From: Ignavibacteria bacterium
GTDB lineage: Bacteria > Bacteroidota > Ignavibacteria > UBA10030
Length of the DNA: 64,000 bases
Reading direction: 5' to 3'
NCBI GenBank assembly: GCA_016873805.1
Contig: VGVZ01000001.1
Location: 170,228-234,227 of the forward strand
A model generated the notes under the pieces. The model was not told where the DNA came from. It worked only from the letters and a program-made list of their open reading frames with translations, and searched no databases. Shown one piece after another: positions 26,173 to 33,312 of this stretch. Each line of letters begins with the position of its first letter. Positions within the stretch are counted from its first letter, which is position 1. The position numbers and the translations under genes are program-made.

Positions 26173-27222
26173 TTACTCAAAAGAACCATTGCTGGCGGAA
26201 CGGCTACCCTGTGTCGTACCACACGTCCGGCGGATGACGAGCTGTGGTTCGTACCGTCTATGAACAACCTTCGATTCGCCGTTGGTGACTCTTTCCATCA
26301 GTAAAGCCACTGCCGACTTCCCCATCTCTCCGATTTGTTGACGGATCGTTGAGATGCCGTAGTGCTCCGCAGGGACGATGTCATCATATCCAAAGATCGC
26401 TATGTCTTCCGGACACCTGAGTCCGGCTTCTTCAATCGCCCTCAGGGCCCCCACGACCTGGACATCGCTTGAGACGAAGTAGGCCGTCGGTCGCCGTCGA
26501 GAATTCATCTCCATGAACGCCTGCATGAGCTGATACCCCGCTTCATAGGTGAATCCATCCAGCTTGTGAGAGCGACTGATTTTTACCCATTCGGGTCGCA
26601 GATTAATCTTGTGCTCGGCGAGCGCCTTTTTGAACCCTTTCAAACGATCCCGGGCAGGTGGACTACTGGTATTCGCCGCGATCATCCCAATCCGCTTGTG
26701 GCCCAGCTTGGTGAGATGTTGAGTAGCGAGGAACGCCCCGTGAACATTGTCGCTTGACACCGAATTGAACGCAGGATCGTAGGTATCAACAAGCACCAAT
26801 GGAATTTTCGCGGCTTCGAGAACATTTCTGAGGTCTCGCATGATCGGCAGCGAGAGGACAAGAGCCCCGTCTGCTCTCTGTTCGTCGAGAACTCTTGCGA
26901 GCGACAGGTGCGTCTGCTGCGGATAGTCGAGGCCGGAGAGGAGGAGATCATAATCGTAATGACGCAGTCCATCATGGAGAGCCTGAAGGATCTCGACGAA
27001 GAAATACGATGAGAAAGAAGGGACGACGGCGACGACGGTGAATGATTTCTGCTTCGCCAGACGACGCGCATGCGGATGCGGGGAGTAGTTCAGACGCCTG
27101 GCAACCTTGAGAACCCGGCGTTTGGTTTCCTCTGCGACCCTTGGATGGTCATTGAACACGCGGGATACTGTGCCGATGCCGACGCGCGCCGCGCGGGCGA
27201 TATCGTAGATAGTCTTGCGCAA
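26173..27222 (-). CDS. LacI/GalR-family transcriptional regulator
   Basis: The 349-residue protein has an N-terminal LacI helix-turn-helix (TIYDIARAARVGIGTVSRVF, hinge helix HPHARRLA) and a periplasmic-binding-protein-like sensor domain (VVAVVPSFSSYFFVEIL, RADGALVLSLP, SSDNVHGAFLATQHL, FGYDDIVPAEHYGISTIRQ). The start is a TTG at 27222; the nearest upstream ATG is out of frame. Heading the minus-strand starch cluster, it is the likely local regulator, responding to a maltose-type sugar. I did not find a convincing palindromic operator in the gaps next to it. Confidence 0.93.
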   Translation of the reverse strand: MRKTIYDIARAARVGIGTVSRVFNDHPRVAEETKRRVLKVARRLNYSPHPHARRLAKQKSFTVVAVVPSFSSYFFVEILQALHDGLRHYDYDLLLSGLDYPQQTHLSLARVLDEQRADGALVLSLPIMRDLRNVLEAAKIPLVLVDTYDPAFNSVSSDNVHGAFLATQHLTKLGHKRIGMIAANTSSPPARDRLKGFKKALAEHKINLRPEWVKISRSHKLDGFTYEAGYQLMQAFMEMNSRRRPTAYFVSSDVQVVGALRAIEEAGLRCPEDIAIFGYDDIVPAEHYGISTIRQQIGEMGKSAVALLMERVTNGESKVVHRRYEPQLVIRRTCGTTQGSRSASNGSFE

Positions 27223-27895
27223 GCCAAGAAATCATGGAAGGGCTTCCACAAAGTTGCGGATTTTCTTCTCAGTGTCAAGCAAAAACGGTTGGAACAGCAG
27301 AGTAACGGGGCAGGCATCTTTCAGAAAAAAAGGGCTTGTTGGACAATTCTGCGCAGACATTATTCCGTTGCCGGGCCCCCGAGCTGGTCCGCAATAGGCT
27401 CCTATCACCATGTCCTTGTTCATTCCCCCCGACCCTCACACCTAAGGGTTTAGGACGCGGCCCTCTCAAGGCCGAAATACGGGTTCTCCGCCTGCACCGC
27501 CTTCGGCGGTTTCGGCGGATCTCGCTTCGTTCGAGAATCCCGTTAGGGCTGGTTCCAAAATGACAGAAGTTAGGGAGTCCGCAAGGACGAACCTAACTTC
27601 TTTGTCATTTTGAGAATCCCGATCGTTTTGTGATCGGGATCTGCTGTCAGAAGTAAACGACAGAACTTAGCGAGCCTTTCAGGGCGAAGATAAGTTCTTT
27701 GTCGCTTTGAGGAGCTAGCGAGTCCCTCAGGACGAAGCCAACTTCTCCGTCATTTTCCGCGTCCCGACGATGTCGCGTTTCTCAGCGTCCCGACATTTTT
27801 CAGTCGGGATTGTCGGGACCAGAAACACGGGTTCTCCGCCTGCGCTTGAACAACAGCTTCGGCGGATCTCACTTCGCTCGAGAATCCCGTTAGGG
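27223..27895. repeat. Repeat-rich non-coding spacer
   Basis: Two diverged direct copies, 27479-27550 and 27827-27897, share ACGGGTTCTCCGCCTGC at one end and CGAGAATCCCGTTAGGGCT at the other; the second reaches the stop codon of the next gene. Between them are three diverged copies of another unit (27557-27611, 27656-27708, 27715-27760) whose ends form an inverted repeat, AAAATGACAGAAGTTAGG with CCTAACTTCTTTGTCATTTT in the clearest copy. Scattered CCCGATCACAAAACGATCGGG-like palindromes are also present. This is a mosaic of dispersed intergenic repeats; no gene is seen. Confidence 0.75.
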
Positions 27896-29170
27896 CTACG
27901 GACTACCCCGCCTTTGGCGCTTGCGTGCCCGGTAATCGCGCACAAGCTCCATAAACATCTCCACATCCTGATTCCAGTCCCTTGCCTTCCCGTCGAAGTA
28001 CAACACCTTGATCGGGATCTTGTCGTGGTCACGACTGATTTTTGAATAGATGGCTTCACTCACAATCGCGTTCATGCACGTGAAAGGACTGATATCGATG
28101 ATGCCATCCACACCCTTCTCATGAAGGTACACAGCTCTTCCTGTGTTGATCACCATCTCGCCCAGGGTTGCGTAGGAGGGAAGATAGTGGAGGGATCGCC
28201 GGAAGATTTCGTTTATGTTCGCTGGCTCTTCATACCCGCGGAAATCTTCCCTGAACTGCTCCATCAGCGCGTGCTCGTCCTTGCGCTGGATTAATCGACG
28301 CAACTCGAATGCCCCTCTGGCTAACGACAATGACCGACCGCTCGCACGGAGGTTTAGGACGACTTCCTCGTTTGTATACTCAACCCACTCGACGATTCCT
28401 GAAAGCCAGACTTCTCCTCCATATTCTTCAATATGGCGAATGATCTCGTCGTTCGATCCCTCATCGAGACGGCAGTAAATTTCGCCCACCGCTCCAATGA
28501 GCGGCTTGCTGCCCGGTGCTTTGAGAGGCAGGCGGCGGAATGAATCACGTATCTCCGTCAATGCGTCAACCAACCGACTCATGCGATGGCTGTGGCTGCA
28601 GCCCCGCACAGCAAGCACACCGTTGACTCTCTGGAGCGCGTCCTCATAGAGTCGGTCGGTTTGGCCTGCAATTTGCTCATAAGGACGGGTCTTCAGCAGC
28701 ATTCTCAGGAGGATGTCTGCGATCACAAGTGCGCGCCATGCCGTACGAATGAACCCCTTGTCGTTGATTCCGAACCCGCTGTACCCGTCGCGCGTTGTGG
28801 GGGAGACGATCATCATCTCTGAGCAGTTCAGGTTGTTGAAGATTTTTCGGAAGAAGGTTGAATACTGTCCGAAGCGGCAAGGGCCATGTGCGGTGGCCAT
28901 CAGGAAGGCGGCCCGTGCAGGATCGAATCCAGGCTGGTTGATAACTTGCAGAATTCCAGCCAGCGTAACTCGCTGCGGCAGGCATTCATCGCCTGAGGTG
29001 TGTGCACCCGCAAGTCGAAGGGAGTCGGGAGCGCTTTCGGGCAAGACTTCAGCCTTGACGCCGACTGAACGAAACGCAGCTGCCATCAGAAGCGCTGAGC
29101 CGTAGTTCATGCGCGGAATGTACACGACCCGTTCTTCCAATGGCCGAGCTGTCACCGATAGGTCAATCAC
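27896..29170 (-). CDS. Partner subunit of the 2-hydroxyacyl-CoA-dehydratase/activase type (HgdB-related)
   Basis: The 424-residue protein belongs with the family that co-occurs with large CoA-dehydratase activases. Visible features are an N-terminal VVYIPRMNYGSALLMAAAFR, SGDECLPQRVTLAGIL, MATAHGPCRFGQYS, ISPFTCMNAIVSEA and the C-terminal LYFDGKARDWNQDVEMFMEL. Cysteines in the DECLP, GPCRFGQ and FTCMN motifs are candidate iron-sulfur ligands, as in HgdB-type and double-cubane-cluster proteins. Its GTG start overlaps the stop of the activase gene (GTGA), so the two are translated together. The substrate is unknown. The tail of the gene overlaps the edge of a dispersed repeat. Confidence 0.8.
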   Translation of the reverse strand: MIDLSVTARPLEERVVYIPRMNYGSALLMAAAFRSVGVKAEVLPESAPDSLRLAGAHTSGDECLPQRVTLAGILQVINQPGFDPARAAFLMATAHGPCRFGQYSTFFRKIFNNLNCSEMMIVSPTTRDGYSGFGINDKGFIRTAWRALVIADILLRMLLKTRPYEQIAGQTDRLYEDALQRVNGVLAVRGCSHSHRMSRLVDALTEIRDSFRRLPLKAPGSKPLIGAVGEIYCRLDEGSNDEIIRHIEEYGGEVWLSGIVEWVEYTNEEVVLNLRASGRSLSLARGAFELRRLIQRKDEHALMEQFREDFRGYEEPANINEIFRRSLHYLPSYATLGEMVINTGRAVYLHEKGVDGIIDISPFTCMNAIVSEAIYSKISRDHDKIPIKVLYFDGKARDWNQDVEMFMELVRDYRARKRQRRGSP

Positions 29171-32100
29171 GTAAGGAATCCTTTTGAATGCAAATACGCC
29201 TCGCAGCGGGTGACCATTCCAGCATCGTTGCTGTGTCCGTCGAACTGAAGCGTCAAGAACGACTTTCCGGACGCCTCAGCTACGTAATGCTTCACGTAGG
29301 AATCGGGCCCGCACTTGAAATTCGTGATGTAGATGATGTGAGCAAGGGGCAACTGCTTGAGCGCGAGAGCTGCCTGCAGGATCTGTTTGCCGCAGTGCCA
29401 GTACATATTCTCGTGCACCGTGCGGACGTCGAATTGTTCCAGATCGAAGAAGTCAAACGGCACGACGCTAATCCCGTAGTAGTCGCGCAACTTCCCCGCC
29501 AGGTTGAGGTTCATCGTTCGATCATAGACATTGTAAGCACGGCCGACAATCACGATGGCCTGCTCTTTCGTTCCTCGCAGAGCATCCAGCACCTCGGCGC
29601 CTTTCGACCCGAGCCTTGCCCAGAACCGCCGTTGGGCCTCGAAAGCGCACTCTGCCGCGCGATTGCTTTCAGCGCTCGATACGCCGAGCGTGCGAGCAAA
29701 CGAGGAAAGCTCTTTCTTCACCTCCTCCCTTCGCCGGCTGAAATGGATCGTTGGTATGAGAAATCGGTCGCGCGCTCCTTCAAAGGCAGCCTGGCAAAGG
29801 GCAACGAACGGAAGCGTTATGGTCCAGGGACATGCGTATGGCGTCAGCCCCGAAATGTCCATTTCCGCATCGACGATGTTTGGCACCAGCACGTGTTCCA
29901 CATTTTTGCGAAGAAGATTCAGAATGTGTCCGTTCGCAAGCTTGACCGGGAAACACGGTTCAACAGCCGTGGCTTCCACCCCTGCATCCACGACCTCACG
30001 ATTTGAGGGATCGGAAAGAACAACCTGAAAACCAAGCTCAGTGAAATACGCGTTGAAGAACGGGAATCGGGTGAAAAACGTGAGCGCGCGAGGGATACCA
30101 ATCCGCGGCTTTGATCCGTCACGATCTTGACTCCAATTCTCAACAAGAAGGTTCTCGCGGAAGGCCAAGAGATCCGGAATGGCAGCTTTCCGGTCCACCT
30201 TTGTATTCTTGCGAAACTTGTCCGAACACTTGTCCCCCCAGTGTGTCTTCTCTTTACCGACTCGCACCTGCTGGATTTCACAGTAGCTGGAACACGCTCT
30301 GCAAGTGAATTGATGGACTGAGTAGCCCGCGACATCGAGTCGGAAGCCCCGGAACGAAGTTGAGGAATGCGCTGGAGCGCCCGGTTGTCTTTTCGCCCTC
30401 ACCTTTTCGCGGGCCAGGATAGCCATGCCAACAGCTCCCAGCACACCGTTGTGAGGCGGAACAATGATCCGCTTCTTCAAAAGCATGGCGAACGCGGCGG
30501 CGACCGCATCATTGTATGCGGTGCCCCCTTGGAAGTAGATCGCGTCACCGATCTTCCGGCCACGGACAACTCGGTTGAGATAATTCAGCGCGATCGAATA
30601 CGCCAGACCGGCAACAATATCCGCCTTCTCGGTCCCTTGGTGAATGTGCGTGTTGATGTCACTTTCGATGAAGACCGTGCATCGTTCACCGAACTGAACC
30701 GGCGCAGCCGATGCAAAGGCAAGCGCGGAGAATTCCTTCACGATGCTGATGCCAAGGCGCTCCGCCTGTTCCTCGAGAAATGAGCCCGTCCCCGCCGCAC
30801 ACGCCTCGTTCATCGAAAAGTCCACCACCACTCCATCCTCAATGCTGATGAATTTCGAGTCCTGGCCGCCGATCTCAAAGATTGTATCGACCTTCTGCTC
30901 CTGCAGACGCTCGCTAATGTAGAGCGCTCCGGTCTTATGCGCTGTAATTTCATCGTTGATGGCGTCCGCACCGACAAGTGCTCCGATCAGCTCGCGCCCA
31001 GACCCTGTCGTTCCGGTCGCACAGACTCGTATACGGAATCCAAGCTCCTCTTCGATGTCTCGCAGTCCTCGGTTCACGACTTCAATAGGCCTTCCCTCGG
31101 TCCGCACATAGATTTCTTTAATGATGTTTTCGCCGTCATCGACGAGGACGAGGTTTGTGCTCACTGACCCCACATCGATTCCGAGGTAGACATCAACGGG
31201 CAGGGCCTTGCCTTCGAAGGAATACGGGACGATGCGATCACGCAAGAACGAGACATTATCGGTCGAGAGAGTAGGCAGACGAGCTGCATTCACGGGCTTA
31301 GCTGTGTTTACCAAGTAGAGGTCCCTTGGCGCGATGTGGATCTGTGTTCTGGAGACGCTTTCGACATTGCAAGCCGCCTGTCGATTTCGTTCGATGAGCG
31401 CACACCCGATTGCACCCATAGATGCCGGGAACGGCGGAATGATGAGCGATTCACCATCAAGTTCAAAGATCTGCCTGACCGCTTCGACAACACCCCTGTT
31501 CAACGCCAAGCCGCCCGCGAAGAGGACCTTCGGCAGAATCTGCTTACCTTTGCAGACACTGCTCTTGAAATTGCGCACGACAGCCTCGCAGAGGCCCCGC
31601 AGAATCGCCGGCGGGCTGTACCCCTTCTGCTGCGCGTGCACCATGTCGGTCTTGGCAAAGACTGAACATCGGCCCGCGATCAGCGCTGCCTTCTCCGCCC
31701 GAAGCACCGCGTCACCGACTTCTTCGAGTGAGTATTTCAACCTCGCCGCCTGTTGCTCGATGAAAGCACCCGTTCCGGAGGCACAGTCGCCGTTTTGCTC
31801 ATAGTCAAGGATACGAACAGCCTGTTTGCTGTTCACTTCGATGCTCGCATATCGTGCCGTCTCCCCGCCGAGCTCAAGAACTGTCCGAACGTCGGTGCAG
31901 AGTGTGCCCGCTGCTTGTGCGATTGCTTTAAAGCTGTTCTCAAACGGAACGTCGAGAGCCGCGCTGAGCGCTTTTCCTCCGCTTCCTGTGACACACAGGC
32001 CAACGATTTCGAGATGGTCAAACGTGTTGCGGAATTCGTCAAGGAGCCTGCGCGCAGCTTCAACAGGCTCACCTTGAGTCCGAAGGCTGTGTGAAAGCAA

Positions 32101-32247
32101 CAGCGGGATTGTGTGATCCTGTACAAAGTAGAACATCCCACTGGCATTTCCGGGGGTTGGAACAGCCTCCAGTGGCTCGTCCGTCCTCCCGCAGGCAGCG
32201 AGTTTCACTGCTACTGAGCCGACATCAATACCAACACAGATCTTCAC
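29167..32247 (-). CDS. Giant CoA-dehydratase activase: two BadF/BcrA-type ATPase domains plus DUF2229-like region
   Basis: About 1026 residues. Two ASKHA-fold activase domains lie in tandem. Counting from a GTG at 32253, their nucleotide motifs are VGIDVGSVAVKLA (residue 7) and LGIDVGSVSTNLV (357), and each keeps the cysteines that bridge a [4Fe-4S] cluster in activase dimers: C157 (DCASGTG) and C196 (GRCSVF), then C485 (ACAAGTG) and C525 (ERCTVF). The C-terminal third is the CoA-enzyme-activase DUF2229-type region with FTCRACSSYCEIQQ and further Cys. The GTG at 32247 is preferred because AGGAG lies five bases before it. The protein likely uses ATP to drive low-potential electrons to its partner, encoded next. 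Confidence 0.88.
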   Translation of the reverse strand: MKICVGIDVGSVAVKLAACGRTDEPLEAVPTPGNASGMFYFVQDHTIPLLLSHSLRTQGEPVEAARRLLDEFRNTFDHLEIVGLCVTGSGGKALSAALDVPFENSFKAIAQAAGTLCTDVRTVLELGGETARYASIEVNSKQAVRILDYEQNGDCASGTGAFIEQQAARLKYSLEEVGDAVLRAEKAALIAGRCSVFAKTDMVHAQQKGYSPPAILRGLCEAVVRNFKSSVCKGKQILPKVLFAGGLALNRGVVEAVRQIFELDGESLIIPPFPASMGAIGCALIERNRQAACNVESVSRTQIHIAPRDLYLVNTAKPVNAARLPTLSTDNVSFLRDRIVPYSFEGKALPVDVYLGIDVGSVSTNLVLVDDGENIIKEIYVRTEGRPIEVVNRGLRDIEEELGFRIRVCATGTTGSGRELIGALVGADAINDEITAHKTGALYISERLQEQKVDTIFEIGGQDSKFISIEDGVVVDFSMNEACAAGTGSFLEEQAERLGISIVKEFSALAFASAAPVQFGERCTVFIESDINTHIHQGTEKADIVAGLAYSIALNYLNRVVRGRKIGDAIYFQGGTAYNDAVAAAFAMLLKKRIIVPPHNGVLGAVGMAILAREKVRAKRQPGAPAHSSTSFRGFRLDVAGYSVHQFTCRACSSYCEIQQVRVGKEKTHWGDKCSDKFRKNTKVDRKAAIPDLLAFRENLLVENWSQDRDGSKPRIGIPRALTFFTRFPFFNAYFTELGFQVVLSDPSNREVVDAGVEATAVEPCFPVKLANGHILNLLRKNVEHVLVPNIVDAEMDISGLTPYACPWTITLPFVALCQAAFEGARDRFLIPTIHFSRRREEVKKELSSFARTLGVSSAESNRAAECAFEAQRRFWARLGSKGAEVLDALRGTKEQAIVIVGRAYNVYDRTMNLNLAGKLRDYYGISVVPFDFFDLEQFDVRTVHENMYWHCGKQILQAALALKQLPLAHIIYITNFKCGPDSYVKHYVAEASGKSFLTLQFDGHSNDAGMVTRCEAYLHSKGFLT

Positions 32248-32270
32248 GGTCACTCCTGCACGAATTTCAG

Positions 32271-32345
32271 CTACTCGAGGCGGCTCTTGCCTCCACTACC
32301 CAGCTTCTCAAGAATCTTGTAATGGGAGATTGTTGCCACGACCAT
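32271..32345 (-). pseudogene. First 24 codons of a serine/threonine protein kinase gene (remnant)
   Basis: An ATG at 32345 is preceded by a strong ribosome site (GGAGGAGG, five bases away) and encodes MVVATISHYKILEKLGSGG, then KSRLE and a stop. SHYKILEKLGSGG is the usual opening of PknB-type kinase domains, the start of the glycine-rich ATP loop. The rest of the kinase is gone. The stop lies about 20 bases upstream of the activase start. The kinase promoter and ribosome site probably survived a deletion and may now serve the activase operon. Confidence 0.6.
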
Positions 32346-32512
32346 AGTGACCTCCTCCGGTGGGAATCGAGACCGGGAGAAATGATGGCTATGGTGTTTC
32401 CACAGTGTCGGCGGGCAAATCTAGCGGTAAAAGCTACGGCAGTTCACATTGAAAGGCAAATGTGCGAAAATGATGCTGGCTGGCTCTTTATCTCAAAGGC
32501 TCTTTTCCCAAC

Positions 32513-32545
32513 TTGACAATATCCGCTCACGCCTCACTATCTTTG
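32513..32545 (+). promoter_or_regulatory. Bacteroidota-type promoter of the toxin-antitoxin pair
   Basis: TTGACA at 32513-32518 and TATCTTTG at 32538-32545, with 22 bases between TTG and the second box, fit the Bacteroidota consensus (TTG, about 20 bases, TAnnTTTG) slightly stretched. It lies 45 bases before the antitoxin ATG, which has a strong AAGGAG ribosome site at 32576-32581. The remainder of the gap 32346-32512 shows no gene. Confidence 0.5.
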
Positions 32546-32589
32546 CGTAATACAATTATATCAGAATACAAACATAAGGAGAACACGTT

Positions 32590-32865
32590 ATGGCCGCAGT
32601 CAAAATCGGCGCAAGCCGCCAGGTTGCCATTCCGAAGAAGATTCACGACGAACTTCACCTCCGTGTCGGTGACTATCTGGAGATAGAGCTGGACAACGGG
32701 AAGCTTGTACTGACACCGAAGACACTCGTCGACAAGCATCTTGGCGAGCAACTCTCTGAAGCTCTCGACGACATTAGGAAGGGGCGGGTCCACGGCCCGT
32801 TTCGCTCTGCAGGTGAGGTGGTGAAGTCTCTTCGCCGTTCTGCCAAAAAGCAGAGAAAAAGCTGA
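32590..32865 (+). CDS. AbrB/MazE-type antitoxin (DNA-binding)
   Basis: The 91-residue protein begins with a SpoVT/AbrB swapped-hairpin domain (VKIGASRQVAIPKKIHDELH, VGDYLEIELDNGKLVLTPK), the DNA-binding part. A charged C-terminal helix and tail follow (LSEALDDIRKGRVHGPF), the part that normally wraps the toxin. Its stop overlaps the toxin start (TGATG), the usual toxin-antitoxin arrangement. Because the toxin next door is broken, the antitoxin may now be an orphan. Confidence 0.85.
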   Translation: MAAVKIGASRQVAIPKKIHDELHLRVGDYLEIELDNGKLVLTPKTLVDKHLGEQLSEALDDIRKGRVHGPFRSAGEVVKSLRRSAKKQRKS

Positions 32866-33068
32866 TGCGCCTGTTCTACACCGACCGCTTTCTCAAGAGC
32901 TACGAGCAGGCCCCTGCTGCAATCCAAGCTGCATTCGACCGTCGAGTTCATCTCCTGCTGGCAAATCTCCGTCACCCTTCCTTGAGATCAAAGAAATACG
33001 ACGAGGCACGAGGAATCTGGCAAGCGCGGGTCACGTATGATAGTCGCAGTTCGGCAACTACCAATTGA
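32865..33068 (+). pseudogene. RelE/ParE-family toxin, C-terminally truncated
   Basis: The 67 residues match a RelE-like toxin: LFYTDRFLKSYEQAPAAIQ at the start and LRHPSLRSKKYDEARGIWQA in the middle. Intact relatives run to about 85-90 residues and continue with a basic beta strand (typically ARV..DWR.YF) that carries catalytic residues. Here homology ends at about 33035 (GIWQARVT) and unrelated codons lead to a stop. The truncation coincides with a scrap of a short-chain dehydrogenase on the other strand, so the 3' end was lost at a rearrangement junction. Probably inactive. Confidence 0.75.
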
Positions 33069-33210
33069 GATTCGCTTCCTGAGTACTGTTCATGACAACA
33101 GTGCATCCTGCCTGAGCGAGTCCGCGTGCCAGTGCAAGACCAATCCCTCTGCTGGATCCGGTCACCAGGGCGATCTTACCCGTCAAATCAAATATTCCTT
33201 TTGAGTCCAT
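33058..33210 (-). pseudogene. N-terminal fragment of a short-chain dehydrogenase/reductase
   Basis: From an ATG at 33210 the minus strand encodes 50 residues: MDSKGIFDLTGKIALVTGSS continuing RGIGLALARGLAQAGCTVVM, then a few unrelated residues and a stop at 33058. TGxxxGIG is the NAD(P)-binding motif of classical SDR enzymes; FDLTGKIALVTG resembles gluconate 5-dehydrogenase-type members. The catalytic YxxxK part is missing. The break lies within about 30 bases of the toxin break on the other strand, so one deletion probably fused both loci. The gap 33211-33312 shows nothing else. Confidence 0.7.
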
Positions 33211-33312
33211 ACGTGCTTGCCTCGCTGGTGATTGTTCCGATAGGTGACAAATGGTGTTGGATGGAACGTGCCACGTTTTCGCAAAATCTCCCCCACGACA
33301 TCGGCACGGCGA

